54,851 bases of DNA from Oxalobacteraceae bacterium (GTDB lineage: Bacteria; Pseudomonadota; Gammaproteobacteria; Burkholderiales; Burkholderiaceae_D): the NCBI GenBank assembly GCA_021151485.1, contig JAGKXB010000010.1, forward strand, positions 1 through 54,851, read 5' to 3'. Positions 36,962 to 47,768 of the stretch are shown piece by piece; position 1 is the stretch's first letter; every line of letters begins with the position of its first letter. The translations under genes were made by a program, and so were the position numbers. The notes under the pieces were generated by a model that was not told the DNA's origin, did not search any database, and was given only the letters and a program-made list of their open reading frames with translations.

Positions 36962-38131
36962 ATGCGCAGTTACAATATTAATAATAGTGTTAATAAAAGC
37001 AGTGTCCTTATCAGTAAAACAACATGCTCACCAATACGTTTATTAACATGCCTATTACTCATCATCCTCGCCCCTCTGCTGTTACTCACTTCTTGTGCAA
37101 CGCCCTCGCGTACGGCTAAATCCGGCGCACAATCCGCGCTTTCTTTGACTATCAGCCCCAAACTCACAGCACCCACAACAGCCAAATCATCCGCAAGTAC
37201 AGGAAATAGTGAGGCGCTGGAGAAGCTAGTTAGACTCAAAGAACGTTTAGATAGTGTTGCCGCACCTCTTTTGGTCAACAATGTAGATTTATGCCCGAAT
37301 TTAAGCCGTAATCTAATCGGCATCACCGCCAAAACAAAATATTCTTACTCGGCACAATTTGCAGAGATTGCACAAAAAAATTTGCATTTAAATGAGCAAT
37401 TAAAAGTGGTGAGTACACTCGCCAACGGTGGTGCAGCACGCGCAGGCATCCGTCCTGGAGACATACTGATCGCAGCAGAAGACACCATAATGCCGCGAGG
37501 ACCCAATGCAGAAAATGAGGCCGCCACAATACTGGCAGCGTTAGTTACCAACACCCGTTCCAGTATCAAACTCACAGTGATGCGGAATGACACCAATCTT
37601 CTTTTCAACGTTCCATTGACTCGTGCTTGCGGTATCAGAGTTTTGTTGGGAAATACAGATTTAGTCAATTCTTATGCTGATGGTCGTCGTTTAATGGTCA
37701 CACGCGGCATGATGAATTTTGTGAGTTCCAATGAAGAACTGGCTTATGTCATCGCCAAAGAAATGGCGCATAACATTCTCACTCATCCAACCAAATTACG
37801 CACGACCGAAACCATGGCTGGCATCATGGATAAGCTGAACCAAGTGTCTTTCAATTCTAATGTTTTAACCAACACCGACAGCATGACGGTGATGCCAAAA
37901 GAATTCGACATGCAAGCCGACCGGTTATCTTTGTATCTACTGGTACGAGCTGGCTATAAGATTGATCAGGCGATGCATTTTTGGCAAAGATTGGCCAAAC
38001 AATATCCAGCCATCCTATTAGACAGCCACACCGCCATTCATCCAGCAATTACACATCGTTTGCTAGCAATAGAAAAAGCGATTGCTGAAATTCAAGAAAA
38101 ACAAAAAAATCAGCAACCGCTTTTACCTTGA
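36962..38131 (+). CDS. PDZ-M48-like lipoprotein with degenerate zinc site
   Basis: A 389-residue predicted lipoprotein. The hydrophobic segment ends in lipobox LTSC with acylated Cys45. A low-complexity Ser/Thr/Ala stretch (50-85) precedes a PDZ domain (about 140-220, NGGAARAGIRPGDILIAAED) and an M48-like domain (about 225-375). Where active relatives have ELAFVIGHELAHN, this protein reads ELAYVIAKEMAHN, so the first zinc His of HExxH is Lys266 (codon AAA at 37757-37759). The later ExxAD glutamate region reads DMQAD (316-320), and the usual Gly after it is Ser. Peptidase activity is therefore doubtful; a chaperone or scaffold role at the envelope is possible. Confidence 0.85.
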   Translation: MRSYNINNSVNKSSVLISKTTCSPIRLLTCLLLIILAPLLLLTSCATPSRTAKSGAQSALSLTISPKLTAPTTAKSSASTGNSEALEKLVRLKERLDSVAAPLLVNNVDLCPNLSRNLIGITAKTKYSYSAQFAEIAQKNLHLNEQLKVVSTLANGGAARAGIRPGDILIAAEDTIMPRGPNAENEAATILAALVTNTRSSIKLTVMRNDTNLLFNVPLTRACGIRVLLGNTDLVNSYADGRRLMVTRGMMNFVSSNEELAYVIAKEMAHNILTHPTKLRTTETMAGIMDKLNQVSFNSNVLTNTDSMTVMPKEFDMQADRLSLYLLVRAGYKIDQAMHFWQRLAKQYPAILLDSHTAIHPAITHRLLAIEKAIAEIQEKQKNQQPLLP

Positions 38132-38172
38132 AATTTAAAACTTTTTAATTCTTTAGAAATCTAAAATCGTTT

Positions 38173-40488
38173 TTATTCCACTTCGATTGGCACAGGGAAA
38201 GCCGTACCAGACACAGGCGGCACGGAACCGCCTTCCGTAAAATCCAATGTAACTTGATTGTTGTCATCCAAACCAACCGTGACATGGCCGCCAGATGCCA
38301 ACTTACCAAACAACAACTCGTCTGCCAGCGCCTTACGTATCATGTCTTGAATCAAACGCGCCATCGGACGTGCGCCCATCAACGGATCAAATCCTTTTTG
38401 CGCTAGATAAACACGCAAACTCTCTGTGAAAATAGCATCCACTTTTTTCTCATGCAGTTGCTCTTCCAGCTGCATCAGGAATTTATCCACCACACGCAAA
38501 ATAATGGTTTCATCCAAAGCTTTAAAGCTAATGATGGCATCCAAGCGATTGCGAAATTCTGGCGTAAACATGCGATTGATATCCATCATTTCATCGCCAG
38601 CTTGTTTTTTCTCAGTAAAACCAATCGACCTCTTTTGCAGGCTTTCCGCACCGGCATTCGTGGTCATAATAATAATGATATTGCGAAAATCTGCTTTGCG
38701 ACCATTGTTATCGGTCAAGGTTCCGTGATCCATCACCTGCAACAGAATGTTGAAAATATCCGTGTGTGCTTTTTCAATTTCATCCAACAATAAAACCGCA
38801 TGCGGTTTTTTAGTAATCGCCTCTGTCAACAAACCACCTTGATCAAAACCCACATAACCAGGCGGCGCGCCAATCAAACGACTCACCGCATGGCGCTCCA
38901 TGTACTCTGACATATCAAAACGGATTAACTCCACGCCAAGAATGAACGCCAACTGTTTGGCCGCCTCTGTTTTACCCACTCCAGTCGGGCCAGAAAAAAG
39001 AAACGAGCCAATCGGCTTATCCGTCTTACCCAAACCAGCACGCGCCATCTTGATCGAAGAAGCCAACGCTTCCAACGCATGATCCTGACCAAAAACGACA
39101 TTCTTTAAATCACGCTCTATGGTTTGTAATTTAGCTCTATCGTCCTGATTGACTGTTTGAGCTGGAATACGAGCAATCTTGGCAATAATTTCCTCAATTT
39201 CCACTTTACCTATCGTTTTTTTCTGCTTAGATTTCGGCAAAACACGCTGCGCGGCACCAGCTTCATCAATGACATCAATCGCCTTGTCAGGCAAATGCCT
39301 GTCATTGATAAACCGCGCGGCCAATTCCGCCGCTGCCGTCAAGGCAGAAACAGAATACTTAACATTGTGGTGCTCCTCAAAACGCGACTTTAGACCACGC
39401 AAAATCTGTACGGTTTGTTCTACCGTCGGCTCATTGACATCCACTTTTTGGAAGCGACGCGCCAACGCATGATCTTTTTCAAACACACCGCGAAATTCCG
39501 TATACGTCGTTGCCCCAATGCATTTGAGCTGACCGCTCGACAATGCTGGCTTCAACAAATTACTAGCATCCAACGTACCCCCAGATGCAGAACCAGCCCC
39601 AATAATCGTGTGAATTTCATCAACAAACAAAATACCTTGTGGATGCTCCTTCAATTGTTTCAACACGGACTTGAGGCGCTGTTCAAAATCGCCTCTATAT
39701 TTCGTTCCTGCCAAAAGCGCCCCCATATCCAAGGCATATACCACGGCATTTTGTAAAATTTCAGGCACTGCATTTTGCGTAATGCACCAGGCAAGACCTT
39801 CGGCAATCGCAGTTTTACCAACGCCAGCTTCTCCAACCAACAAAGGATTATTCTTACGCCGACGACACAGAATTTGAATCACGCGCCCCACCTCTACTTC
39901 ACGACCAATGAGCGGATCGATTTTTCCTTCTAACGCGAGCTTATTGAGATTTTGAGTAAATTGATCGAGTGGGTTTTCTTTATTGACTTGATTGCTATCA
40001 GCATGCGCCTCTTCCACCCCCTCCACCGCTTTGTGGCCATCAGCGGAGTGATCCTTGCGTATGCCATGAGAAATAAAATTCATTACATCCAACCGTGTCA
40101 CGCCTTGCTGATGCAAGTAATACACAGCGTGAGAATCTTTTTCGCCAAAAATCGCAACCAACACATTCGCACCAGTCACTTCTTTTTTACCATTAGAAGC
40201 CGATTGCACATGCATAATCGCACGCTGAATCACGCGCTGAAAACCAAGTGTCGGCTGCGTATCTACCTCATTGGAACCGGGCACGATAGGCGCATTATCA
40301 TTAACAAAATGCCCCAAAGTCTTACGTAAATCTTCGATATTCACAGCACAAGCACGCAATACATCAGCTGCGGATGGATTATCCAAAAGCGCGAGCAATA
40401 AATGCTCAACAGTAATGAACTCATGTCTGGCCTGCCTAGCTTCCACAAACGCCAGATGCAAACTCACCTCTAATTCTTGTGCAATCAT
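38173..40488 (-). CDS. clpA: ATP-dependent Clp protease ATP-binding subunit ClpA
   Basis: AAA+ unfoldase that feeds ClpP. It has N-terminal Clp-N repeats (residues 1-145, binding ClpS), then AAA-1 with [15 protein letters not shown] and [16 protein letters not shown], and AAA-2 with [17 protein letters not shown] and [12 protein letters not shown]. The IGL-type loop used for ClpP docking is represented by RSIGFTEKK. From the ATG at 40488, which has GGAGG five bases upstream, it has 771 residues. The start overlaps the clpS stop by four bases. Confidence 0.96.
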   Translation of the reverse strand: MIAQELEVSLHLAFVEARQARHEFITVEHLLLALLDNPSAADVLRACAVNIEDLRKTLGHFVNDNAPIVPGSNEVDTQPTLGFQRVIQRAIMHVQSASNGKKEVTGANVLVAIFGEKDSHAVYYLHQQGVTRLDVMNFISHGIRKDHSADGHKAVEGVEEAHADSNQVNKENPLDQFTQNLNKLALEGKIDPLIGREVEVGRVIQILCRRRKNNPLLVGEAGVGKTAIAEGLAWCITQNAVPEILQNAVVYALDMGALLAGTKYRGDFEQRLKSVLKQLKEHPQGILFVDEIHTIIGAGSASGGTLDASNLLKPALSSGQLKCIGATTYTEFRGVFEKDHALARRFQKVDVNEPTVEQTVQILRGLKSRFEEHHNVKYSVSALTAAAELAARFINDRHLPDKAIDVIDEAGAAQRVLPKSKQKKTIGKVEIEEIIAKIARIPAQTVNQDDRAKLQTIERDLKNVVFGQDHALEALASSIKMARAGLGKTDKPIGSFLFSGPTGVGKTEAAKQLAFILGVELIRFDMSEYMERHAVSRLIGAPPGYVGFDQGGLLTEAITKKPHAVLLLDEIEKAHTDIFNILLQVMDHGTLTDNNGRKADFRNIIIIMTTNAGAESLQKRSIGFTEKKQAGDEMMDINRMFTPEFRNRLDAIISFKALDETIILRVVDKFLMQLEEQLHEKKVDAIFTESLRVYLAQKGFDPLMGARPMARLIQDMIRKALADELLFGKLASGGHVTVGLDDNNQVTLDFTEGGSVPPVSGTAFPVPIEVE

Positions 40489-40802
40489 GCTTCCTCCATC
40501 ACGCATCGCAAGGGATGCCCCGCTCTTCTGGCATGGTTTAATACAATTTCTACTCTCGTAGAGGCGATATCCTTAGGAAACACGCCGCATACGCCTTTTC
40601 CTTCATGATGCACACTCAACATAATCCGTGTCGCCGTCTCTTTATCTTTATAAAAACATTCTTGCAGAATCGCGATAACAAACTCCATCGGAGTGTAATC
40701 ATCATTCAACAATAGTACTTTATACATAGGTGGTGGCTTCAGCTTTTTCCGCTGCAACTCAACGCCCCACCCCTCAATAACATGTCCGTTTTCTTTAACC
40801 AT
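40485..40802 (-). CDS. clpS: Clp adaptor protein ClpS
   Basis: Small N-recognin that delivers proteins with Phe, Tyr, Trp or Leu N termini to ClpA. It has 105 residues. The sequences [40 protein letters not shown] and the final [20 protein letters not shown] hold the substrate pocket residues, including the Asn-Asp pair and the two histidines. It is translationally coupled to clpA by an ATGA overlap. The upstream gap to csp is divergent. Confidence 0.96.
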   Translation of the reverse strand: MVKENGHVIEGWGVELQRKKLKPPPMYKVLLLNDDYTPMEFVIAILQECFYKDKETATRIMLSVHHEGKGVCGVFPKDIASTRVEIVLNHARRAGHPLRCVMEEA

Positions 40803-41089
40803 CGCTTCATTTTAACGCTTCTGATAATCAAAGCAACTCATAACAATTTGCACTAATTCCTAGCATTTAGTAATGAATGCCTTGAGATTTCTCATAAAAA
40901 TACGCAAACAATAACAAGGCACCAAGAAAAAACTTGACTTTTATGACTATTCCGCGAACAATGGCGCGTGTTAATAAGCTAAAAATTTAATGTTTATTGA
41001 TATGAAGTGAGCGAATTAAGAGAAAAGCAATACAGCTTTTTTTGCTTTTATGGCTCGTGTGATTAGTTTTTATTTGAAAGATGCTTTTT
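40803..41089. promoter_or_regulatory. Divergent region clpS / cold-shock gene, with probable csp leader
   Basis: A 287-base AT-rich gap. Toward the cold-shock gene a stem of AAAAGCA (41023-41029) and TGCTTTT (41043-41049) lies 40-65 bases before the start codon and may be part of a structured mRNA leader, as cold-shock genes often have. No exact cold-box was recognised. No protein-coding frame is supported. Confidence 0.4.
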
Positions 41090-41293
41090 ATGGCAACAGG
41101 TACAGTTAAGTGGTTCAATGATTCCAAAGGCTTCGGCTTCATCACTCCAGATGATGGCGGTGAGGATTTATTTGCGCACTTCTCAGCAATTAACATGAAC
41201 GGCTTTAAGACTTTAAAAGAAGGTCAAAAAGTACAGTTCGAAGTCACGCAAGGCCCTAAAGGCAAGCAAGCTTCAAACATCCAAGCTGGTTAA
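41090..41293 (+). CDS. cspA: Cold-shock domain protein (CspA family)
   Basis: A 67-residue OB-fold single-strand nucleic-acid-binding protein. RNP1 KGFGFITP and RNP2 DLFAHFSAI are present, and the start [18 protein letters not shown] is standard. An ATG at 41081 in the same frame would add three residues (MLF) and is not family-like. The gene is followed directly by a strong terminator. It is convergent with icd. Confidence 0.95.
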   Translation: MATGTVKWFNDSKGFGFITPDDGGEDLFAHFSAINMNGFKTLKEGQKVQFEVTQGPKGKQASNIQAG

Positions 41294-41313
41294 TCAACCA
41301 AGCTAAAAACATT

Positions 41314-41340
41314 AAAAACCCCGCTATGCGGGGTTTTTTT
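41314..41340. terminator. Bidirectional terminator between csp and icd
   Basis: Stem CCCCGC (41319-41324) with GCGGGG (41328-41333), flanked by A5 on the left and T7 on the right. It can stop csp on the plus strand and icd on the minus strand. Confidence 0.92.
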
Positions 41341-41362
41341 ATGGCTTATCGAATTACAAAAC

Positions 41363-42616
41363 TCACATGTTTTCGATCATCACATCACCAAATTGAGAGC
41401 ACGAAACCTGAGTCGCTCCATCCATCAAACGCGCAAAATCGTACGTCACTCTCTTGGAAGAAATTGCTTTCTGCATTGAATCAATAATCAAGTCAGCAGC
41501 CTCAGTCCATCCCATGTGACGCAACATCATTTCCGCAGACAAAATGAGCGAACCCGGATTAACGTAATCCTTACCAGCATATTTAGGCGCAGTTCCGTGT
41601 GTTGCTTCAAACATAGCAACAGAATCAGACAAATTCGCACCTGGCGCAATCCCAATACCACCAACCTGGGCAGCCAATGCATCAGAAATATAATCTCCAT
41701 TTAAATTCAACGTAGCAATCACGCTATATTCTTCAGGACGCAACAAAATTTGCTGCAAAAATGCATCCGCAATACTATCTTTGATCACAATTTGACGACC
41801 AGTTTTTGGATTTTTGAATTGGCACCATGGACCACCATCAATCAACTCTGCCCCAAATTCATTTTTAGCTAATGCATAAGCCCAATCACGAAATCCACCC
41901 TCGGTATATTTCATAATATTGCCCTTATGCACGATGGTGACCGAAGGTTTATCATTATCGATCGCATAACGAATCGCTTTCCGCACCAAGCGCTCCGTTC
42001 CCTCAGAGGAAACCGGCTTAACACCAATACCCGACGAATCAGGGAAGCGAATCTTTTTCACACCCATCTCTTTGATGAGGAAATCAATCAGCTTTTGCGC
42101 ACCAGCAGAACCTTTTTCCCATTCGATTCCGGCATAAATATCTTCAGAATTCTCACGGAAAATCACCATGTCTGTCTTTTCCGGCTCACGTAGTGGGGAA
42201 GGCACATCCTGAAAATAACGCACTGGGCGCAAACACACGTACAAATCAAGCTGCTGACGCAATGCAACGTTCAGTGAGCGGATACCACCACCAACTGGTG
42301 TAGTCAACGGGCCTTTAATTGACACCACATATTCTTTTAATGCCTCCAAGGTTTCGTCAGGAAGCCATACATCCCGACCATAGACTTTGGTCGATTTCTC
42401 GCCCGCAAAAATTTCCATCCAACTGATCTGACGCTTGCCCGCATAAGCTTTGGCCACAGCTGCGTCGACCACTTTGATCATGACAGGTGTGATATCGACG
42501 CCCGTTCCATCTCCTTCGATATAAGGCAAAATAGGATGATCCGGCACACTCAAGGAAAAGTCATGATTGACAGTAATTTTCTTGCCATTAGTAGGAATCT
42601 TAATATGCTGGAACAT
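41363..42616 (-). CDS. icd: Isocitrate dehydrogenase (NADP+)
   Basis: TCA-cycle enzyme of the E. coli homodimeric type, oxidising isocitrate to 2-oxoglutarate. It shows [37 protein letters not shown] with the phosphorylatable Ser and substrate arginines, [27 protein letters not shown] and the C-terminal [20 protein letters not shown]. The second of two adjacent ATGs, at 42616, has GGAG five bases upstream and gives 417 residues, close to E. coli. It is convergent with csp. Confidence 0.96.
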   Translation of the reverse strand: MFQHIKIPTNGKKITVNHDFSLSVPDHPILPYIEGDGTGVDITPVMIKVVDAAVAKAYAGKRQISWMEIFAGEKSTKVYGRDVWLPDETLEALKEYVVSIKGPLTTPVGGGIRSLNVALRQQLDLYVCLRPVRYFQDVPSPLREPEKTDMVIFRENSEDIYAGIEWEKGSAGAQKLIDFLIKEMGVKKIRFPDSSGIGVKPVSSEGTERLVRKAIRYAIDNDKPSVTIVHKGNIMKYTEGGFRDWAYALAKNEFGAELIDGGPWCQFKNPKTGRQIVIKDSIADAFLQQILLRPEEYSVIATLNLNGDYISDALAAQVGGIGIAPGANLSDSVAMFEATHGTAPKYAGKDYVNPGSLILSAEMMLRHMGWTEAADLIIDSMQKAISSKRVTYDFARLMDGATQVSCSQFGDVMIENM

Positions 42617-42811
42617 CATCTCTCCAAATTGAGTAAAGGTAAAAAAGGTAAAGGTAGAAACAAAACGAGGGTATTCGATAGAGTACAAAAATACACAAAA
42701 TAAATATTTTTTATTTTTTTAATAAAACATGTCAACCGTTATAAAAATCCTTCGTTATATGCACAGATTCAAGAGAATCTTGTTTTGATAACCCACTTTA
42801 GAGATTATAAA

Positions 42812-43090
42812 ATGAAAAAATTGATCGCTGCTTTAGTTGCTGCTTTGTTTGCTACCGCTGCTTTTGCAAATCCATCTGCTTCCGCATCTGTTGAGTCCGC
42901 TTCTGCATCCGCATCACATCATCACAAAGGCAAAAAAGCATCCGCTGATGCATCCGCTTCTGTACAAGCAGAATCCGCATCCGCTAGCGCTTCAGTTGCA
43001 AAAAAACGTAAAGCCAAAAAAGCTAAGAAAGCTTCCGCTTCTGCTGTAGCTTCAGCATCAGCTTCAGTTTCTGCACCTGCTGCTCAGTAA
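42812..43090 (+). CDS. Exported Ser/Ala/Lys-rich low-complexity protein
   Basis: A 92-residue protein with a clear Sec signal peptide (MKKLIAALVAALFATAAFA). The mature part is built of SASAS-type runs interrupted by HHHKGKK and by KKRKAKKAKK. It has no recognisable domain. The basic patches resemble histone-H1-like tails, but export argues against a nucleoid role; metal or polyanion binding in the periplasm is a possibility, nothing more. The gene has its own 17-bp terminator and is preceded by an AT-rich leader with a small dyad (AGATTC AAGA GAATCT at 42765-42780). Confidence 0.75.
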   Translation: MKKLIAALVAALFATAAFANPSASASVESASASASHHHKGKKASADASASVQAESASASASVAKKRKAKKAKKASASAVASASASVSAPAAQ

Positions 43091-43104
43091 TTTTTACCAG
43101 CTTC

Positions 43105-43143
43105 ACAACAAAAAAGGCAGGGTTAACCTGCCTTTTTTGTTGT
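43105..43143 (+). terminator. Strong terminator after the Ser/Ala-rich gene
   Basis: Seventeen-base perfect stem: ACAACAAAAAAGGCAGG pairs with CCTGCCTTTTTTGTTGT around the loop GTTAA. The T6 run lies inside the right arm. Confidence 0.92.
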
Positions 43144-43171
43144 CCGTATTTTTATAAAGCGAGAATAAACG

Positions 43172-43654
43172 ATGTATCGTCATTCATTATGTTTTAGCGC
43201 CTTTAGTACATTCGCGGCAACAATTCTAGCTTTAGCAACAATGGCTGCAAATGCAGATACAAGTACACAAGAAATAACAAAATTTCCCACAACCACACTC
43301 ACAGCAGGAATGCATGTTATTCATGCAGAAGTCGCGACCAGTAAAGAAGAACAGGCACAAGGTTTGATGTTTCGCAAAAAGATGGGAACAAACGAGGGCA
43401 TGGTATTTGTTTTCAAAGCACCAGCCACGGTTTGCATGTGGATGAAAGACACGCTTCTGCCTTTATCAGTTGCTTTTATTGGGGCAGATGGAACAATCAC
43501 CAATATTGAGGATATGGCACCACAAACAACCGACTCACATTGCTCTAAAAAGCCAATACGCTATGCATTGGAAATGAATCAAGGATGGTTTAAAAAGAGA
43601 AATATTAGGCCAGGGAGTACTATTTTCGGCCTACCATCTTACATGGCACCGTGA
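43172..43654 (+). CDS. DUF192-family exported protein
   Basis: A 160-residue protein with a signal peptide (hydrophobic residues 8-27, cut near MAANA). The DUF192 domain follows (ATSKEEQAQGLMFRKKMGTN, VFKAPATVCMWMKDTLLPLS, and the ALEMNQGWFKKRNIRPG tail). The family is widespread and usually periplasmic or archaeal; its function is not established. It begins 28 bases after the preceding terminator, so it should have its own promoter or rely on readthrough. Confidence 0.88.
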   Translation: MYRHSLCFSAFSTFAATILALATMAANADTSTQEITKFPTTTLTAGMHVIHAEVATSKEEQAQGLMFRKKMGTNEGMVFVFKAPATVCMWMKDTLLPLSVAFIGADGTITNIEDMAPQTTDSHCSKKPIRYALEMNQGWFKKRNIRPGSTIFGLPSYMAP

Positions 43655-43716
43655 AATTACCGGGCGATGCAATAAAATTAGCGAACGACCAACAATCAAT
43701 TAAAAATGCGAATTAA

Positions 43717-43752
43717 ACAAAAAATACTCCACATAAATATATGTGAAGTATT
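43717..43752 (-). terminator. Terminator of rpsT (minus strand)
   Basis: On the minus strand, AATACTTCACAT pairs with ATGTGGAGTATT (one mismatch) around ATATTT, followed by TTTTTTG. It lies about 45 bases after the rpsT stop. Confidence 0.8.
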
Positions 43753-43797
43753 AATTTTAATACAAGAAAAACCCCCAAAATACAGGGATCTTAATTT

Positions 43798-44061
43798 TTA
43801 AGCTAATGCTTTCAACGCAGCTGACAAACGACTCTTGTGACGAGCAGCTTTGTTTTTGTGAATGATTTTCTTATCAGCAATAGAATCAATTGTAGAAATT
43901 GATGATTGAAATACAAGCTTAGCTGCTACTTTGTCACCAGCTTCAATAGCTTTACGAACAGCTTTGATTGCTGTACGCAAAGTTGAGCGCTGACTTGAAT
44001 TGTGTGCATTTTGTTTCACTGCTTGACGAGCACGCTTACGCGCTTGTGCGGTATTTGCCAT
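43798..44061 (-). CDS. rpsT: 30S ribosomal protein S20
   Basis: An 87-residue basic, helical primary rRNA-binding protein of the small subunit. It begins [20 protein letters not shown] and continues [19 protein letters not shown] and [20 protein letters not shown], all typical. The ATG at 44061 has AGGA before it; the frame extension to 44112 is not family-like. It is monocistronic and divergent from murJ. Confidence 0.97.
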   Translation of the reverse strand: MANTAQARKRARQAVKQNAHNSSQRSTLRTAIKAVRKAIEAGDKVAAKLVFQSSISTIDSIADKKIIHKNKAARHKSRLSAALKALA

Positions 44062-44209
44062 AAAATTTCCTAAAACGGTATCAAAGTGTCTTGGCGAACT
44101 TAAAAAGTCCACCCAACAAAAATTCTTTACAGCCGATTATTGTAGCAACCTTTTGAATTGCGCGCAAATAAAAACATCTAAAAATCCACAAAGTATATAA
44201 TCTCGCCCC

Positions 44210-45760
44210 ATGAATTTGCTGAAGACACTGGGCGCCATTTCTGGCATGACGATGATTTCCCGCGTAACGGGATTAATGCGCGAAATATTGTTCGCAAACG
44301 CATTCGGTGCTTCGGCGTATACCGATGCTTTCAACGTCGCTTTTCGCATTCCGAATTTATTACGCCGGTTATTTGCCGAAGGTGCCTTCTCGCAGGCTTT
44401 TGTTCCTATATTGGCAGAGTACAAAAATCAAAAAGGCGACGATGCGAGCAAAAATCTGGCTGATCACGTGACAACCGCGCTGGTCTGGGCAACGCTGATT
44501 ATTTGTCTGATCGGAATCATCACAGCACCCTTCTTGATTTACACCATCGGCACTGGATTGACTAAAAATGCTGCAACCTTCGATGCAGCGATCTTTATGA
44601 CGCGTTTGATGTTTCCTTACATCATTTGTATGTCTTTCGTTGCCTTATCTGGCGGTATTTTGAATACATGGCGCCAATTCAAGATTGCGGCTTTCACGCC
44701 AGTTTTATTAAATATCGCTTTCATTATCGCTTCGTTGTTTCTTGCGCCTTATTTAAAACAACCCATCTACGCCATGGCATTTGCGGTGTTTGTTGGCGGT
44801 GTTTTGCAAGTGGCAATTCAAATTCCCGCTTTGATCAGAATCGGCATGTTGCCACGTATTAGACTCAACCCTATTCGCAGTCTGCGTGACCCCGGCGTGC
44901 AAAAAGTATTGAAAAAAATGGGCCCTGCCGTGTTTGCAGTATCAGCGGCACAGGTCAGTTTGATGTTGAATACACATATTGCATCGAAACTAGAGCACGG
45001 CAGCATCAGCTGGTTGTCTTATGCAGATCGTCTGATGGAATTCCCCACTGCATTGTTAGGCGTGGCACTCGGCACAATATTACTGCCCAGTTTGTCGAGT
45101 GCCAGCATGGAGGGAAATGAAGCCGAATATTCCTCGCTGCTTGATTGGGGCTTGCGACTTACCTTTTTGCTAGCTTTGCCTGCTGCATTGGCTCTTGCGT
45201 TATTAGCAGAACCGCTCGCTGCTACGCTCTTTCATCATGGGAAATTTACGGCATTAGATATTGCCATGACACAAAAACCCTTGATCGCTTATGGCGTGGG
45301 TTTGATTGGGATTATTCTGATTAAAATTCTTGCCCCTGCTTTTTATGCCAAACAAGACATCAGAACGCCAGTCAGAATTGCGATTGCAGTGTTGGTAGCA
45401 ACGCAATGCATGAATCAAATTTTCGTCCCTTGGCTTGGCGTTGCTGGGTTAGCATTGTCGATTAGCTTGGGCGCTTGTTTAAATGCTGGACTTCTATTCT
45501 GGGGCTTGCGCCGTCGGGCTATCTATACGCCACAAAACGGCTGGGGAATGTTTTGCTTTAAACTACTCTGTGCCCTGATATTGATGGCTGGCGTTGCCAT
45601 TTTGAGCGCCCGGCAGTTTCAGTGGTTGTATTTGCAACGCTATCCATTCCAACGCTGCGCCGCCTTATTTTTCGTCTTATCCGCTTGTGTCATCACGTAT
45701 TTTGGCGCTTTGTTTGCCATGGGTTTGCGCGTCAAAGACTTTAAGCGCGTCTCTCTTTAA
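44210..45760 (+). CDS. murJ: Lipid II flippase MurJ
   Basis: MOP-superfamily inner-membrane flippase that moves lipid II to the periplasmic face for peptidoglycan synthesis. It has 516 residues with about fourteen membrane segments. The family regions [19 protein letters not shown] (near residue 16), [20 protein letters not shown] and [18 protein letters not shown] carry the conserved arginines of the central cavity. It is divergent from rpsT, a common proteobacterial arrangement. ilvD follows on the same strand after 59 bases. Confidence 0.95.
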   Translation: MNLLKTLGAISGMTMISRVTGLMREILFANAFGASAYTDAFNVAFRIPNLLRRLFAEGAFSQAFVPILAEYKNQKGDDASKNLADHVTTALVWATLIICLIGIITAPFLIYTIGTGLTKNAATFDAAIFMTRLMFPYIICMSFVALSGGILNTWRQFKIAAFTPVLLNIAFIIASLFLAPYLKQPIYAMAFAVFVGGVLQVAIQIPALIRIGMLPRIRLNPIRSLRDPGVQKVLKKMGPAVFAVSAAQVSLMLNTHIASKLEHGSISWLSYADRLMEFPTALLGVALGTILLPSLSSASMEGNEAEYSSLLDWGLRLTFLLALPAALALALLAEPLAATLFHHGKFTALDIAMTQKPLIAYGVGLIGIILIKILAPAFYAKQDIRTPVRIAIAVLVATQCMNQIFVPWLGVAGLALSISLGACLNAGLLFWGLRRRAIYTPQNGWGMFCFKLLCALILMAGVAILSARQFQWLYLQRYPFQRCAALFFVLSACVITYFGALFAMGLRVKDFKRVSL

Positions 45761-45819
45761 AATACGTATTCATTATTCGTTCATATTTTAGTTTTTTAGC
45801 TTATCCGAGGAGATACCCC

Positions 45820-47682
45820 ATGCCCACTTACCGTTCGTATACCACCACACAAGGCCGCAACATGGCTGGCGCGCGTGCGCTATGGCGTGCAACTGGGACT
45901 AAAGAAGGGGATTTCAATAAACCCATCATCGCTGTGGTGAATTCTTTTACCCAGTTCGTTCCTGGTCACGTCCATCTGAAAGACTTGGGGCAACTGGTTG
46001 CGCGTGAGATTGAGGCATCCGGTGGCGTAGCAAAAGAGTTCAACACCATCGCTGTAGATGATGGCATCGCTATGGGACATGGCGGTATGTTGTATTCGCT
46101 GCCCTCGCGCGACTTAATTGCTGATTCGGTGGAATACATGGTCAACGCGCACTGCGCGGATGCCATGGTCTGTATTTCTAACTGTGACAAAATTACGCCG
46201 GGCATGCTCATGGCTGCCATGCGCTTGAATATTCCAGTCGTCTTCATTTCCGGCGGGCCAATGGAAGCCGGAAAGGTCGTCAAAGCCGTCAATGGCGCGC
46301 AAAAAATTATCAAGCTCGATTTGGTTGACGCCATGATCAAAGCCGGTGATCACACGGTGAGCGATGCGGATGTAGCAGAAATTGAACGTTCAGCTTGCCC
46401 CACCTGTGGTTCGTGCTCAGGCATGTTCACAGCCAACTCCATGAACTGCCTCACGGAAGCACTGGGCCTGGCTTTACCAGGAAATGGCACGACGCTGGCT
46501 ACGCATTCTGATCGCAAAGAACTATTTTTGCGCGCAGGCCGTTTAATCGTTGAGCTCGCCAAACGTCATTACGAACAAGACGATTACTCCATCCTGCCAC
46601 GTTCGATCGCGACCAAAGCCGCATTTGAAAATGCCATGGCGCTCGACGTTTCCATGGGTGGTTCTACCAACACCGTCTTGCATTTGCTCGCTGCTGCCCA
46701 TGAGGCCGGCGTGGATTTCGACATGAGCGATATCGACCGCATCTCGCGCAAAGTCCCTTGCCTCTGCAAAGTCGCACCCATGACCGACAAATTCCACATC
46801 GAAGACGTCCACCGCGCCGGCGGTATTTTTGCCATTCTGGGCGAACTGGCGCGCGCTGGTTTCTTGGACACTACCTTGCCGACCGTTCATTCCAAATCGA
46901 TGGGTGAAGCCATTGCACGCTTCGACATCATGCAAAGCACGGATGCCAGCATTCGGGAATTCTTCCGCGCCGCGCCTGGCGGCGTCCCAACGCAAACGGC
47001 TTTCTCGCAATCTGAACGCTATGCAAGCAATGACACTGACCGCAGCACCGGCTGCATTCGTGACCGCGCGCATGCGTATTCCCAAGATGGCGGCCTGGCT
47101 GTTTTATATGGAAACATCGCCCAAAACGGCTGCATCGTAAAAACCGCCGGCGTCGATGAAAGCATCCTCAAATTCACCGGCAAAGCACGCGTGTTTGAAA
47201 GCCAAGATGCAGCCGTCGATGCGATTCTCGGCGATGCCGTCCACGCGGGCGATGTCGTCATCATTCGTTACGAAGGCCCCAAAGGCGGCCCCGGCATGCA
47301 GGAAATGTTGTACCCAACTTCCTACATCAAGTCCAAAGGATTGGGCAAAACATGCGCCTTATTCACCGACGGCCGCTTTTCCGGCGGCTCGTCCGGCTTG
47401 GTAATCGGACACGCCTCTCCAGAAGCGGCGGAAGGTGGCGCAATTGGCTTGGTGGAAGAAGGCGACACCATCGACATCGACATCCCAGCCCGCACCATCG
47501 GCCTGCGCGTATCCGATGAAGAGTTGGCCTCTCGCCGTACTGCGATGGAAGCAAAAGGCGCCAAGGCTTGGCAACCAGTCAACCGTGATCGCTTCGTATC
47601 GCAAGCTTTGCAAGCGTATGCAGCGTTGACGACGTCAGCTGACCGTGGTGCTGTTAGGGATTTGACGCAGTTGAAGCGTTGA
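45820..47682 (+). CDS. ilvD: Dihydroxy-acid dehydratase
   Basis: Iron-sulfur enzyme dehydrating 2,3-dihydroxy acids in valine, isoleucine and pantothenate synthesis. It has 620 residues, the long E. coli-like form. Cluster cysteines are visible at Cys122 ([12 protein letters not shown]) and Cys193/196/199 ([19 protein letters not shown]). [19 protein letters not shown] and [20 protein letters not shown] are family blocks. The ATG at 45820 follows GAGGAG. A strong terminator follows. Confidence 0.97.
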   Translation: MPTYRSYTTTQGRNMAGARALWRATGTKEGDFNKPIIAVVNSFTQFVPGHVHLKDLGQLVAREIEASGGVAKEFNTIAVDDGIAMGHGGMLYSLPSRDLIADSVEYMVNAHCADAMVCISNCDKITPGMLMAAMRLNIPVVFISGGPMEAGKVVKAVNGAQKIIKLDLVDAMIKAGDHTVSDADVAEIERSACPTCGSCSGMFTANSMNCLTEALGLALPGNGTTLATHSDRKELFLRAGRLIVELAKRHYEQDDYSILPRSIATKAAFENAMALDVSMGGSTNTVLHLLAAAHEAGVDFDMSDIDRISRKVPCLCKVAPMTDKFHIEDVHRAGGIFAILGELARAGFLDTTLPTVHSKSMGEAIARFDIMQSTDASIREFFRAAPGGVPTQTAFSQSERYASNDTDRSTGCIRDRAHAYSQDGGLAVLYGNIAQNGCIVKTAGVDESILKFTGKARVFESQDAAVDAILGDAVHAGDVVIIRYEGPKGGPGMQEMLYPTSYIKSKGLGKTCALFTDGRFSGGSSGLVIGHASPEAAEGGAIGLVEEGDTIDIDIPARTIGLRVSDEELASRRTAMEAKGAKAWQPVNRDRFVSQALQAYAALTTSADRGAVRDLTQLKR

Positions 47683-47709
47683 AAACTTGGGAAGTTAAAA
47701 ACTTATTAC

Positions 47710-47745
47710 AAAAAAGCCTAGCAATTCACAATGCTAGGCTTTTTT
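47710..47745. terminator. Bidirectional terminator after ilvD
   Basis: AAAAAAGCCTAGCA (47710-47723) pairs with TGCTAGGCTTTTTT (47732-47745) around an eight-base loop. It ends ilvD on the plus strand and can end the convergent CsgG-like gene. Confidence 0.93.
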
Positions 47746-47768
47746 GATTTTTTCCCACAGGCAGATTA

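Noticed and set aside
41081..41089. Earlier ATG for the cold-shock gene
   Set aside because: Adds only MLF before the standard MATGTVKWF start of the family.
46543..47085. A 180-residue minus-strand frame inside ilvD
   Set aside because: Mirror of a conserved, GC-richer ilvD segment; the ilvD protein is full length and typical.
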